Positions 1 to 11,334 of a stretch of DNA of 64,000 bases are shown here, piece after piece. The stretch's first letter is position 1, and the number at the start of each line of letters is the position of its first letter. This DNA comes from Branchinecta lynchi (taxonomy: Eukaryota > Arthropoda > Branchiopoda > Anostraca > Branchinectidae): positions 4,846,001 to 4,910,000 of the forward strand of contig JAKZAP010000013.1 of NCBI GenBank assembly GCA_023053575.1, in the 5' to 3' direction. Below the pieces are notes generated by a model that did not search any database, had not been told where the DNA came from, and worked only from the letters and a program-made list of their open reading frames with translations. The translations under genes were made by a program, and so were the position numbers.

Positions 1-31
1 CGTCCAGCTGGATGGTGACGACACGACCACA

Positions 32-197
32 CTGTCAGAAGTTTCATAACAGATAGCGTATAACACTTTCAAGAATAAGATCATTTCGCTTAGAGATAAA
101 GTGTTATGACCAATTAAGTTTACACTATTTCGTGCCTAGATCTCCAACAACACCTTCAGTTGGTAAAAATACTAACGGGAACGAAAGAAACATAACA
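32..197 (-). mobile_element. Truncated MITE of family A (CTGTCAGAAGTTTCATAAC ends)
   Basis: One inverted-terminal end plus about 165 bp of body shared with the copies at 34275-34661 and 51004-51251. It breaks off at AAACATAACA, right before a LINE relic. No coding capacity. Confidence 0.7.
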
Positions 198-204
198 TTT
201 CTTC

Positions 205-590
205 CAAGGTGTACCGATGATACGTGCGTCCAGTTCTGGAATATGCAAGCCCACTATGGAGACCTGCAGCACTGCGTACTGTATACCTCATCCAAGAACT
301 AGAGTCGGTGCAAAAGCGGGCCGTGTTCATTATTATCGGCGATCGACGCTTGTTAAACTCGACCTCCCACGTTGGCCCAAAGATACGAGAAGATTATCCT
401 CAGGTCTGGGAAGTTTCTTCTCTTTAAACCCCAGCATCGAGACTATTCGAGACATCTTACCATCCACTGCACCGCCCAACAACCGTACGCATCACCAAAA
501 TAAACTGGTTCCAGTAGCTTCGATTACGAACCGCCACGCAAATTCGTTAGTACCTTTTATACGGATTTGCTAAACAAAGCCGAGTGATAT
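205..590 (+). pseudogene. LINE reverse transcriptase C-terminal relic
   Basis: The frame from 224 reads VRPVLEYASPLWRPAAL, then IQELESVQKRAVF. This is the typical thumb/C-terminal signature of CR1/L2/Jockey-group LINEs (RPxLEYxSPxW, then ExxQKRA). The frame then shifts, and a second frame carries a typical end (FVSTFYTDLLN). It is frameshifted and truncated on both sides. The related relic at 6263-6799 covers the part just upstream of this one in the same protein. Confidence 0.7.
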
Positions 591-675
591 TTCCCTTTTT
601 ATGGCACTTGCAGCTCCGCTGAAGTGCGATATACCGATCACTTTTTGGTCGGTCTGTCGGTCAGGCCACTAATCT

Positions 676-1580
676 CGAGTTAGGGTACTTCCAGATGTGC
701 TAGGGACGATGAAACTTGGCAGGCGTATTAGGGACCCTACCAGACTAACTTGGAAATAGTCACTTCCCCGATTGAACCACAATGGGGGGACTGGAGGGAG
801 GGGAAATTCGGAATATTGATGTATTTTTAACTTTTCAACGGGGAATCGGATCTTAATGAAATTTGATATTTGGAAAGACCTCCTGTCTTAGATGTCACAC
901 TTCACGTCCGGAATGGATCGGTGACTTTGGGGAGCTGGAGGGGGGAGGACCGGAAATCCTTTGTCATGTTCAGAGTGGATGGATCGGATGAAACTTGGTG
1001 GGAAGAACAAGCACAAGCCCCAGATGCATAGTTGACAAGATCGGACCGGATCAGAGCATTGTAGGGGGAGTTGGAGGGAAGGTTCCGAAATTACAGTCGT
1101 CCCGACTTAAGATGCTTATACATGTGCCAGGACGATGAAAATTAGTAGGCATATTAGGGACCCGACTAAACTAACTTGGAAATAGTCACTTCCCCGTCTC
1201 GACTACCGTGGGGGAGAGTGGAGGAGCTAGGGGGAATCCGGAGTATTGACGTATTTATAACTTTGAACGGGGAATCGGAGCTTAATGAAACTTCATGTTT
1301 GGAAAGACCTCGTGTCTCAGATGCCCCATTTGAAGTGCGGACAGGATCCGATCAATGTGGGGTAGTCGGGGGGGGGGGGGGGAATTTTGTGACACGCTTA
1401 GAATATAAACGATTGGGATAAGACTTAGTGGGAAGAACAAGCGTAAGCCCTAGATACATCAGAGATAGAACCTGACAGGATCTGGTCAGTCTGGGGGAGT
1501 TGGAGGGGGGGCCTTGAATTCCGCTGATCGCAGTTTAAGGTAGGCTACTTCCAGATGTGCTAAGACGATGAAACTTGGCT
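676..1580. repeat. Tandem repeat, about 430-bp unit, two copies plus a partial
   Basis: GATGTGCTAGGGACGATGAAA-like starts recur at about 691, 1119 and 1551. Between them lie shared blocks: ACTTGGAAATAGTCACTTCC, GGGGAATCGG, TTTGGAAAGACCTC and G-rich runs. The ATGAAACTTGG phrase is common in dispersed invertebrate repeats. No coding capacity. Confidence 0.75.
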
Positions 1581-2036
1581 TGACCGTTAGCGACTTGACA
1601 AGATTGGCTTAGAAGTTACCACCTTCTCAGATCCGACCATCCCTTAAAGTACTCATCTTAATCGCAAAGTACAAAAAATACTTTTACACAAAACCTACAG
1701 TTTCATGATCCCCTTGAGCCCATGATCATTTTTGGATGATTACAGAATTTTTTTTTTTACCAAACGATACAATCTAGTTGATTTCCATGGGATCCATCGT
1801 CATTCTTATTTACCATGTCTTGCAGGTGCCATATAAGCTTCCAGCTCTTGTTTTTGTGTCAGTTTGTTAATTAGCATAGTGAAGCAACGCATATTAGCTG
1901 TTAGCTATGATGTTGTGTAAATAAACCTATCTCTCTGACTCTCTCTCTCGGTCAAGGTTCGGGGCCAAGTAGTGTAGTGTGTAGTATGAAAGGGGTGGAT
2001 TGAGCGGCTGTCGCCTCCCCCATTCATGGAAGGTTT

Positions 2037-2885
2037 TTTTGGGATCCCAAAACGTAAGTTGAGGGTCTGTGCGCTCTCTAGCTCTCGAAGGGAATGAGAT
2101 ATTTGGATGAAACTTGGTGTGAGGACTCTTTGGGTCAAGAGCGAGATCGAGTTCGTAGATGGGCTCTGTGGCCCTACATTTAGGGGTGGGGGAAGGGGGT
2201 TTAAATTAAGGGGCAAATTTTTAAACAGATGATGTGATAGTCGGTTGTGGGGTATGAAGACATGTTGAATCAGGATGGTGAAAAACATTTTGTCATCGGA
2301 CAATTAGTTCGCTCGGAATCTGGCCAAAACCATGTTCGCTAAACGGGGTAAGAAGACATGCTGAACACGATGGGGAAAACTATTTTTTTGCCGGACAAGT
2401 AGTTAGCCCGGAATCCGGCCAAAACCGGAAAGTCTTTTAAAAGTAAGTTTTATTTGAAGTTGATTAGATGTTCGATTTAGGGGTAAGAAAACATGCTGAA
2501 CACTTATTTGAGAAGTAGTTTCTACCCGGACACTTGTTCGCCCAGAATCAGGCGGAAACTGGAAAATTTGTTAAAATCAAAAGTTTTATTTGAAGTTGAT
2601 TAGATGACAGATTTAGGGGTAAGCAGACACACTGAATCTGTGTATGACAATCTTTTTTTTTTACCGAGATATATAGTTTGTTCGGAATCCGGTTGAAACC
2701 GGATTTTGTATATGAGAAGTTTTACTTGAAGTTGACTAGATGTTCTTTATCCGGACAAGGAGATACGCTGAATTCGCTTCTGAACTTTTTTTTTTTTTTC
2801 TGGACAAGTATGGTAGTTCGTTCGCAATTGTCTGGACCAAGTATTAGATTTTTTGGATCCCATCGAAACCTTTGGTCTTGTTTCA
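2037..2885 (+). repeat. GGATCCC-family repeat (family B), forward copy
   Basis: It begins with the palindrome TTTTGGGATCCCAAAA and ends GGATCCCATCGAAACC then TTTGGTCTTG. Inside, the CGGAATC(C/T)GGCCAAAACC motif recurs roughly every 100-140 bp with 'ACATGCTGAACACGA'-like blocks. Other copies are at 6800, 10149, 14722, 19331, 27645 and 32420. No open frame of note; non-autonomous element of unknown class. Confidence 0.8.
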
Positions 2886-3906
2886 ACTAGAAGGAAAATA
2901 ACGTCGTTATTTTACCATATGTCATAAATTTCCAGGCTCGTCACTCATAGACCTAAATTACGGTACTACAGATGAGGTTATGAATAAAGTGATTTATAGA
3001 AGCTATGCCGCACGGAATGGCTTCAGCCACTAGGGTCCACCATGCTGGAAGTTGGCAGAGTCTTAAGACCGAAGTTGAGGATTTACGTTAAATGAGGACG
3101 TCGGTTTAGACTTCGATTTTATTTAGGAATCTTCTAGGTGCAACTTTTTCTGTATTCTCGTCATTGAATTTTTTTTTAGTTGCCTGTGAACGTTTGTCTT
3201 TTCTAAATTTGAAGCTTTTCTCTTGGGATTTTACAGGAAACCCTTTTAACTGTCGTTCGAAAAAAAATATCTTTTCTTGTGGAGAGTTGTCTAAGCGCTT
3301 CACAGTTTGTTAATTTCCCGACCAGGAAACTTTCAAGGGGAAGCACGTCCCGCTTCCGACGACAGGTCTTGAAGTGTTTATCTTGGTGGATAAGCAAATT
3401 CGGAACCCTTGCAGAATATGAAACGCAGATAATCGAAAAAAAAAGGATGCAGACAGAATATGTCACTTTTGCTGACGGTAAAATAAAAAAAAAAGAAAGA
3501 GCGGGAAGCAGTACTGGTTGTTTCTGAAATTACTTAGATTTTCGCAAGTCTGAAACGATTTTCTGTAAATCTAAAGAAGCGACATGTAGCGCTTTAGCAG
3601 TTTGTTGGAATCCCGAGAAAACCAGAGAATTTTGTGGAACAAAAAGCTTTGTGAGGAGACAGCCTTACCCTATATTTCTGCCTCAGTGTCACCGTAAATA
3701 GTAAGATCAAGATCCGGCGAAATGCGAGAAGTGTGAAGAACCAAGAGCAAATAATCAGATAGAACCTCCCTCTTTGGTCCCACGCAGCGACTATAGATAC
3801 TCTGACAAAACCGAGCGGAGCTAGAGGTACTTGCTCTACGTCTGAGTTAATACCCATCTACTTCGTCTTCGCCGTTGCTCATCGCAGAGCAATTAATAAG
3901 GGCACT
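2886..3906. other. Intronic sequence without a recognised gene
   Basis: No exon or recognisable protein. The short blocks near 3291-3330 and 3589-3622 (GCGCTT, AGTTTGTT, CCCGA) look weakly related. The overlapping short open frames at 3106-3857 resemble nothing. Confidence 0.4.
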
Positions 3907-4203
3907 CAGAGGCATTACTAGCCAAAATGTTTGGGGGGGGGGGCGAGGCATTTACCGACTGGCTGGTAGATTTTACCGACATTTTCTGCAGAGAAAACAA
4001 CTGTTTTCAACAACAAAAATGGTATTTTTGAAAGAGATCGACTGATTTAAAAAAAAACGACTATTTTGACGAAAAATCGACCAGTTCTCAGAAAAACCGA
4101 CTGTTTTCATGAAAAATCAACTACTTTAACGAAAAATCGCGGCGCGTTTTTACCGACTGGCCGACAGCGGGGGGGGGGCGTCCCCCCCCTCGTGGCGCCC
4201 CTG
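3907..4203. mobile_element. hAT-like MITE (CAGAGGC...GCCCCTG), family hAT-1
   Basis: Terminal inverted repeats CAGAGGCATTACTAGCC and ...GTGGCGCCCCTG, with a G run just inside each end. The interior is a string of 20-odd-bp variants of 'CGACTGTTTTGACGAAAAAT'. Flanks AGGGCACT and CCTGCACT share only their last five bases, so the duplication is weak here; copies at 21863, 23059 and 23835 have clear 8-bp duplications. Confidence 0.75.
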
Positions 4204-4205
4204 CC

Positions 4206-4278
4206 TGCACTTATAGACTGCATCATCAGTGACTTCACAAAAGCGTTCGACTCTCTTGACCACAGCAAAGTATTAAAT
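4206..4278 (+). pseudogene. LINE RT fragment (motif A region), host of later insertions
   Basis: Reads ALIDCIISDFTKAFDSLDHS KVLN without its remainder: the D-F-x-KAFD block of the RT palm. The same plus-strand LINE resumes at about 4430-4535 and 6263, having been split by later insertions. Confidence 0.65.
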
Positions 4279-4535
4279 TAAATTTTATTTGTAACCCCTC
4301 TAGGTAAAGACGGAATATGATAAAAAACGAAAAGAGAGAGAAACAACATAATATAAAGAACAACCAAAATAGTTAAAATTGAGTAAACCGGAACATCATG
4401 GAGCTCCATGGGGGGTTACAGTTTTCCTTCACCCTGTTGATGGATCTCATTGAACACGGCCGATCTGTGGGAGCGAGAGGATTTCTCTTGAGAATTCTTT
4501 GAGAAAGAACGCAATCGGTGCAGCTGTCGCCCAGT
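4279..4535 (+). pseudogene. Continuation of the split plus-strand LINE, with a small insertion
   Basis: At about 4500-4535 a frame reads RERTQSVQLSPSS, matching the segment usually found between RT motif A and the G-x-PQG block. Between 4279 and about 4430 is unrelated AT-rich DNA with GTAACCCC / GGGGTTAC ends, probably a small insertion. Fragmentary, so confidence is moderate. Confidence 0.45.
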
Positions 4536-4536
4536 T

Positions 4537-6262
4537 CTAAGATATGATATGATATGATATATATTTACACAAAAAGCCCGAGGGCCATGGCAATACAAAA
4601 CAAAATAAAAATAAATTTTCACTAAATTACTAATAAACCTAAATGAATCTTTCACGATGCTTCATCGAAAGCTTAAGGAATCTTCCCAACTGGCGAACTC
4701 CCGAAAAACATTCATCCTTCATTACTTTAACCAACCATTCCTCATCGTACACTCTTTTTCCAAACACTTCATCCCTCAACCCATCCAATTCACTACATTC
4801 ACACATCAGGTGCAACACATTCTCATTCATCTCCCCACACATAGGGCAGTAGTAAGGACCAATCCGACTTAAACCCCTTCCCACATACCTCCTCCTATCC
4901 CCTAGCGGTAAACAATCACCCCTCATACTTATCACCCACGCTAACTCCTCCCTATTCAACCCTGCTTTAAAATAAATACTTTCCCCCCATGTCTCTTTGG
5001 CATCTCTGTAAAACCTCAACGAGCTAAACTTACCGACATCACACTGCCACAGCTGTATTTCCTGATCCATCAACACCTTTTTAACCACACCTGCAACATC
5101 TCCTACTTCATGACCTTGCCCCTCCCCGTTATTCCAAAGCGAACTAACCCCACACTGGTCCAAAATTTGTTTTATTTGGGACGCCCAAGAATCACTCGAC
5201 TCATCCCGTAATGATTCCATATATGCTGCTTTAAGCACCCGTACTCGCGGCATATTAATAATTCTTTCCCAAAAACTCACCATATTAACCAACCTTCTAT
5301 TTCTTAACGAAACTAGACCTAGGTCTCCTCTCACCACTAATCCATTAATCCTATTGCTTAACCCTAGTAACCTCTTAAAATAACCTAGTTGTACTTGTTC
5401 TATTTTTTCTGCCTTACTAAATCCCCAAATCTCTGAAGCATAATGCATTACTGGCAACACTTTCGTTGAAAATATTCCTTTATGCAGCTTCAGATTCGTT
5501 ACCTCCTTTAGACTACTTCTTAAAATCAAATTACCACAATTTTTTCCCTTTCTCACATTCTGTTCCACCTGCTTACCAAACATTCCCCCAACCGCTTTAA
5601 ATTTGCATCCCAAATAAACACATTCCTCCTTCACCTCCAATACAGCTTCACCGTACTTAAAAATCTCTCCTTCTTTCCGCTTTCCACCCTTTCTAAATAC
5701 CACTACCACCGTTTTCTTAACATTCAAATCTAGCTCTTTCTTTTCAAGGTATAACTTCAAAATATCCAATAGTTTCTGCAATTTTGTATGGGATTCTGCC
5801 ACCAGGGTTAGATCATCTGCAAAAAGCAACAAACAAAGAGACACTACGTCAAGCGTTAACAAAGGAGCATTATTGTCTACCATAAACTTTTCAACATCAT
5901 TAATAAAAACAGAAAACAACTTAGGGGAAAGCGTGCAACCCTGCTTAACACCTAGAACAGACTTAATCTCTCTTGACAGTTTACCAAGTACTCTCACCAC
6001 CACCCTCGTATTAACATACATCTCCACAATCAACAATACAAACAATTTTGGAAGACCAATTTCTAGTAATGTCTGCATTAACAACTTTCTATTTATATTA
6101 TCAAAAGCCCCCCTCAAATCCACAAAAGCTACATAAAGTTTCTTTCCTCTACCTCGAGTATATTTTCTAATTAACACATGCAACGCGAAAATCTGGTCTA
6201 ACGTACTGTATCCTTCCTTAAAACCTGCCCAAATTACCTCAACCCCAGCCCAAATTACTTCT
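4537..6262 (-). mobile_element. 5'-truncated LINE on minus strand, tail (TATCA)n
   Basis: The plus strand shows the tail as TATGA repeats at 4541-4562, followed by AAAAAGCCCGAGGGCC, then the coding region. The 5' end stops abruptly at about 6262 inside another LINE. Members of the same lineage are at 12140-13925 and 16299-16672. The flanking bases TTCT may be a short target duplication. Confidence 0.82.
4639..6262 (-). pseudogene. LINE reverse transcriptase ORF, 5'-truncated but uninterrupted
   Basis: About 540 codons without a stop. RT blocks in order: WAGFKEGYSTLDQIF, the motif-A block VAFVDLRGAFDNINRKLL, the motif-B block LGVKQGCTLSPKLFSVFIND, the catalytic FADDLTLVAES (FADD), the LNVKKT block, then VMHYASEIWG. 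The C-terminus has a zinc-knuckle-like C-x2-C-x8-H-x4-C (CPMCGEMNENVLHLMCEC). The endonuclease half is missing, so it cannot be autonomous. The intact frame suggests a recent insertion. The extra N-terminal codons up to 6369 belong to the flanking LINE read backwards. Clade not assigned. Confidence 0.85.
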
Positions 6263-6799
6263 GGTGCGCCCCAAGGGACCCGTCTTGGGCGACTGTGCTT
6301 CATGATGGTTTGCAATAATCTGATGCAAAGATGGCGACACCGACAAAAAATTCGGGGATGATATGTCACTGTCCATTCTTCACCGACTACACGTCCTCGA
6401 CCCAGCTTTAACAGTGTCCTCGCCCTTACGGAACCTCATTAACGAGACGACCGACCTAAAAGTTCAACTGAACCTGAAGAAGTTTGCAGTTTTTCGGGCC
6501 TGCGTTCTCCGCCGTGATGTACCGCGAGTTGACTGTCCAGATGAACCATCTGCAACAACGGTGAAAACTTTGGGGGTTACAGTTGACTCAGATTTAAATG
6601 GAATAGCCGTTTATCCACAATGATTAGCAAAGCAGCGAGCGCCCTTAAAAGTTTTGCAAACCTTAAGAGGTTTGGACTGAGTGCCAAAGTCATGGCCCAG
6701 TGCTTCATGTCTACATACGGTAACTGCTCGAATACTGCTAACCCGTATGGCACCCAGGGCTGAACCAGGAGCAAACCGACCGGCTGGAAACCATTCGAA
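6263..6799 (+). pseudogene. LINE reverse transcriptase relic (motif B to thumb)
   Basis: Reads APQGTRLGRLCFMMVCNN (motif B), then after a frameshift KFGDDMSLSILHRL (the catalytic x-x-DD as FGDD). It continues LNLKKFAVFRACVLRRDVP and TVKTLGVTVDSDL, then a region with two stops ending PVWHPGLNQEQTDRLETI. It is the downstream half of the LINE whose motif A is at 4206-4278, split by the minus-strand LINE. It ends where a family B repeat begins. Confidence 0.75.
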
Positions 6800-7972
6800 C
6801 AAGACCAAAGGTGTCGATGGGATCCCAAAAATCTAATATTTGATTCAGACAATCGAGTCTTGTCTTCGCCAGATCCAGTCTTGGACAGGCTAATCCTCAG
6901 AGAAAACCAAGTTCAGATATACCTCTATAAGCCATATCTATTTTGACGATACTAACCGAGACTTCCTGCCGATTTCCGAGCGAACTACTAGTCCAGCAAA
7001 AAAAAAATACAGAAACAAAACCAGCGTATCTCCTTATCCATATAAAGAACATCTAATCAACTTTGAATAAAAGTTTGACTTAAAAAAAAAACCGGTTACA
7101 ACCGGATTCTGGAATAATTATATGTCCGGGTAAAAAACCATTGCGATAAACCGACTCAGCCTCTCTTCTTACCCCATAATCTGTCATCTAATCGAACTTT
7201 TGCTTTTAACCAATTTTCCGGTTTTGACCAGATTCCGGGCGAACCTGTTGTCAAGCGAGAAAATTATTTTCACCATCGTGTTCGGCATGTCTTTTTACCC
7301 ATGAATCAAACATTTAATCAACTTCAGATTAAACTTTTACTTTTAACCAACTTTCCGGTTTTCGCCGGATTCCGGGCGAACCACATATCCGGGTAGAAAA
7401 TTGTTTTCACATAAGTGTTCAACATGTCTTCTTGCCATAAATCGAACATCTAATCAACTCGAAATAAAACTTCTATTTTAACAAACTTTCCGGTTTCGGC
7501 CGGATTCCGGGCGAACTACTTGTCCGTCGAGAAAATGGTTTTCATCATCGGCTTCAGCATGTCTTCCTACCCCTACATCGAACATCTAATCGACTTCAAA
7601 TAAAACTTTTACTTTTAACAAACTTTCCGGTTTCGGCCGGATTCCGGGCGAACTGCTCGTCCGATGACAAAATAGTTTTCTCCATCGTGCTCAGCATGTC
7701 TTCTTACCCCATTATCGACTATCACATTAGCTGTTTCAAATATTGTATTTGCCCCTTAATTTGAACCCCCTCCCCCACGCCTAAATGTAGGGCTACAAAG
7801 CCCATCTACGAACTTGACTGGTCCGACCACCCAACGAATCCTCACACCAAGTTTCATCAAAATATCTCATTCCCTTCGAGAGTTATCGTGCTTACAGACG
7901 GACGGACGGACAGACGGACAACTTTTGCGATGGCATAGGTATCCCTCGACTTACGTTTTGGGATCCCAAAAA
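6800..7972 (-). repeat. GGATCCC-family repeat (family B), reverse copy
   Basis: Starts AAGACCAAAGGTGTCGATGG then GATCCCAAAA and ends ACGTTTTGGGATCCCAAAAA. CCGGATTCCGG-type cores occur at 7102, 7228, 7365, 7500 and 7637, a period of about 137 bp after the first unit. Near the end are GACGGACGGACAGACGG and the phrase CACACCAAGTTTCATCAAAA. No ORF. Confidence 0.85.
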
Positions 7973-8420
7973 GGGCATGAAACATTATTTTGGCGGATAA
8001 CTGCAATCCTATCAACAAGCACTGGAGGAATTAGGGATGACAACTCTTGCGTCGCGTAGGCACGATCTCACAATGAAATTCGGACTGAAGTGCGTTGCCT
8101 CGGAAATATACCGTTAAATTCTGCCACCATAAGATGAAAAAATAATGGATAATCACTCACCAACTAAGATAGCTCAGCTAATAGCAGTGAACGCTATTTG
8201 AACTCATCTGTGCCTTATTTTATCCGCAACTTTAATGTGAATTAACCAAATTGTAATTTGACGATCCCGTGCATTTTGTATTATCAGATTTTTAGGAATA
8301 AATGAATTGCGAACTGTGAACCCGCTCGGGAGCCTGTCCAGAGAACCATCGGATTTGACTTTGAAAGTTTCTTCTACGCGGCTTCACAGCGATATAGGTA
8401 TTTAGGGTCGCTGTCGCTAC
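7973..8420. other. Intronic sequence, nothing recognised
   Basis: AT-rich DNA between a family B repeat and a minisatellite. No exon, RNA gene or inverted repeat was found. Confidence 0.35.
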
Positions 8421-8660
8421 CCACACCAGTCATTTCAACCACCCGTCAGTGAAACTACCGTCAGTTGTCCCACCCGTCAGTTGATCCACCATCAGTTCGC
8501 CCACTCGTGAAATCCGTTCGTTGGCCTTCTCTTGAAATCCGTCAGTCACCCACTCCTGAAATCCGTCAGTTCGCCCAACCTTGAAATCCGTCAGTTTTCC
8601 CACTCCTGAAATTGGACAATTCGGCCAATTCGAAAATCCGACAGTTGACCAGACTTTGAA
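8421..8660. repeat. Degenerate minisatellite (CCGTCAGTT / TGAAATCCGTCAG units)
   Basis: CCGTCAGTT followed by a short CCCAC-type spacer recurs about eight times with 20-35 bp periodicity; the later units add TGAAATCCG. The minus-strand open frame across it (8430-8714) is a product of the repeat. A distant version on the other strand lies near 51890-52100. Confidence 0.75.
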
Positions 8661-9118
8661 CATACAACATAGAAAAGCATTTATGAAGTAACAAATGTCG
8701 GCTAAATTCCTCATGACAGGAAACGAGACCTGGTGGACTGGAACTGGAACATCGGACTCATCTCGATCTCATCGCTTATGGAGCAGGACTCGGGCTCTGC
8801 TCGTCTCGGAATCCGGTCCAGCCCTGAGTCCGAATAAACGTCTTCAGTGACCAAGTAAAGAGATTGACAAAGCAATGGACATCCTATTTACATCATTATC
8901 TAATACATTATATTCTTCTTCTAGTTATTTACTTGAACAGAGAAAAACATATTGTTAGGACTCGGGGTATGACTGGGCCTCGAGAACATTTTTGATAGTC
9001 TCGTTGAACCCGGACTCGTGATGCGACTTCGGTCCCGGACTCGGGCAAGCTGAACTCGACTGCTCGTTGATCAATCACTCGTTGAACTCTTTACGCGAGG
9101 GTACCACTAAGCGAGATT
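8661..9118. repeat. GGACTCG-rich degenerate repeat region
   Basis: GGACTCG and its variants recur between about 8741 and 9075, together with CTCGTCTCG. Similar material is at 16800-16960. No coding signal. Confidence 0.45.
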
Positions 9119-9147
9119 AGGATCCCACTGAAACCTTTGGTCTTCAT
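9119..9147 (+). repeat. Terminal relic of family B repeat at a splice acceptor
   Basis: AGGATCCCACTGAAACC then TTTGGTCTTC matches the 3' end of family B (GGATCCCATCGAAACC, TTTGGTCTT) at all but about two positions. It ends 7 bp before the CAG acceptor of the exon at 9155. Confidence 0.65.
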
Positions 9148-9154
9148 TTTTCAG

Positions 9155-9257
9155 GATCGCAATTGTCTCAGGAAGTGTTCTAACGACGAGGATTGCCGAA
9201 GCCCTAGGAAGAAGTGCCTGTGCGATGGAATCTGTGGAATGTCCTGCATAAAGCCAG
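9155..9257 (+). CDS. Internal exon of sushi-repeat gene: WAP-like cysteine-rich module
   Basis: Exon bounded by TTTTTCAG before it and GTTAGT after it. It reads DRNCLRKCSNDEDC, then RSPRKKCLCDGICG, then MSCIKP: seven cysteines in 34 residues. The spacing (C-x4-D-C, K-C, C-G-x2-C, P) resembles the second half of a WAP four-disulfide core, with KCLC in place of the usual KCC; earlier cysteines would come from an upstream exon not seen here. It starts on a codon boundary and leaves one base (G), which completes the Asp codon opening the exon at 20829, so the two are consecutive. WAP-like plus sushi modules imply an extracellular protein. The arthropod synaptic-cleft sushi protein Hikaru genki is a candidate, but that name is a guess from memory of the family. 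Confidence 0.78.
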
Positions 9258-10148
9258 GTTAGTTTATGCTATCAAGTTCTAACCCAGCTTGACACCAAGG
9301 GATTGTTCATTCGAAGCTTTGCAGCTGTGATATGCTGAACCAGCTTTTATGATAAAAAAAAAAAATCCGCTGGAAACTGTCCGATTGAAACTGTCAAATA
9401 TTAGTTGCATGAAGTTGGAAGCTTTCTCGAGAGCTTTCGTACCATGTAGCAGTAATTGATGCCACTTAATGCTGTTGGATAATAGTAAGATACTAGTGCT
9501 TCAGATTATCCAGTCTGAAGCCCATTTAAATTAAAGTCTTTCGCACTGCTACACATCTCACTACATATAACCAAGAACAAATAAGAGCAAGAACTGCTGT
9601 CTCCCTATCTCTGTCACGCAACCAAGCTGAGTCGAGTCGACTCCCGACGCAAACGAGCGGAGGTGGATCTTACCCGGGACATCAAAAGTCGTTACCTCTA
9701 CAGAGAAGGTGTAACGCAGTAAACCACTGTGAGGAAGAAAAATCGAATGGAGGCAGCAGTGATAAGCCTGTTCACACTGGGCTGGGCGGGCGCTGAAACA
9801 GCGGTTGCCGGCTCATTGATTCAGGCAAGCTTTCGGGGGTTGACAAGAAAATTCCGAAGCAATTAAGAATATATCAAAATATACAGAAACTGCCATTTGA
9901 TGCAAAGCAGATTTTACAAATGTGTCAAATTTAGTTAAAAGTACGACAAACTTTATATATATCTGTATTGAAAAACCCAAAGGCCGTATACAGGTAACGT
10001 AAGATATATGGTAACGTAAATTGTATCTTTTCGGGGTCAATTCAATTAAGTGGTGTCAATATCCAGAACAAGAAGAGATAAATTTCATTCCAGGTATTTG
10101 CTCTCATCTGAGAATACCAGATGAAAACAGGCAGATTCTTTAAAAAAC
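9258..10148. other. Intronic sequence, nothing recognised
   Basis: Starts with the donor GTTAGT of the WAP-like exon. No second exon, repeat family or RNA gene was recognised. Confidence 0.35.
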
Positions 10149-11334
10149 AAGACCAAAGGTGTCGATGGGATCCCAAAAATCTAATATTTGATTCAGACAA
10201 TCGAGTCTTGTCTTCGCCAGATCCAGTCTTGGACAGGCTAATTATCAGAGAAAACCAAGTTCAGATATACCTCTATAAACCATATCTATTTTGACGATAC
10301 TGACCGGGACTTCCTGCCGATTTCCGAGCGAACTACTAGCCCAGCAAACAAAAAAAATACAGAAACAAAACCAGCGTATCTCCTTATCCCTATAAAGAAC
10401 ATCTAATCAACTTTGAATAAAAGTTTGACTTAAAAAAAAATCCGGTTACAACCGGATTCCGGAAAAATTATATGTCCGGGTAAAAAAACATCGTCATAAA
10501 CTGACTCAGCCTCCCTTCTTACCCCTTAATCTGTCATCTACTCGAACTTTTGCTTTTAACAAATTTTCCGGTTTTGGCCGGATTCCGGGCGAACTACTTG
10601 TCCGTCAAGAAAATGATTTTCACCATCGTCTTCAGCATGTCTTCCTACCCCTAAATCGAACATCTAATCAACTTCAAATAAAACTTTCACTTTTAACAAA
10701 CTTTCCGGTTTTGGCCGGATTCCGGGCGAACTACTCGTCCGATGACAAAATGATTTTCCTCATCGTGCTCAGCATGTCTTCTTACCCCATAATCGACTAT
10801 CAAACTATCAACTCGAAATAAAACTTCTAATTTTAACAAACTTTCCGGTTTCGGCCGGATTCCGGGCGTACTACTTATCCTTCGAGAAAATGGTTTTGAC
10901 CATCGTCTTCAGCATGTCTTCCTACCCCTAAATCGAACATCTAATCAACTACAAATAAAACTTTTACTTTTAACAAACTTTCCGGTTTTGGCCGGATTCC
11001 GGGCGAACTACTCGTCCGATGACAAAATAGTTTTCACCATCGTGCTCAGCATGTCTTCTTACCCCATAATCGACTATCACATTAGCTGTTTCAAAATATT
11101 TTGTTTGCCCCTTAATTTAAACCCCCTCCCCCACCCCTAAATGTAGGGCTACATAGCCCATCTACGAACTTGACTGGTCCGACGACCCAACGAATCCTCA
11201 CACCAAGTTTCATCAAAATATCTCACTCCCTTCGAGAGTTATCGTGCTTACAGACGGACGGACGGACGGACAGACGGACAACTTTTGCGATGTCATAGGT
11301 ATCCCTCCACTTACGTTTTGGGATCCCAAAAAAA
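10149..11334 (-). repeat. GGATCCC-family repeat (family B), best-preserved copy
   Basis: Nearly the same 1.19-kb layout as the copy at 6800-7972, with the same two ends. CCGGATTCCGG cores start at 10452, 10578, 10715, 10855 and 10992 (spacing 126, 137, 140, 137 bp). It ends with a (GACG)n stretch and TTTTGGGATCCCAAAA. Confidence 0.87.

Noticed and set aside
217..573. A 118-codon open frame at the start of the window
   Set aside because: It is a shadow frame of a reverse transcriptase relic; the recognisable RPVLEYASPLW peptide is in another frame.
8430..8714. A 94-codon minus-strand open frame
   Set aside because: Its repetitive protein (repeats of TDGFQE and similar) mirrors the underlying minisatellite.
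10452..11000. Regularly spaced CCGGATTCCGG motifs that could suggest a CRISPR-like array
   Set aside because: The units are about 137 bp, the intervening sequence is itself repeated, and the same arrangement recurs in dispersed copies. It is a transposon-internal tandem structure in animal DNA.
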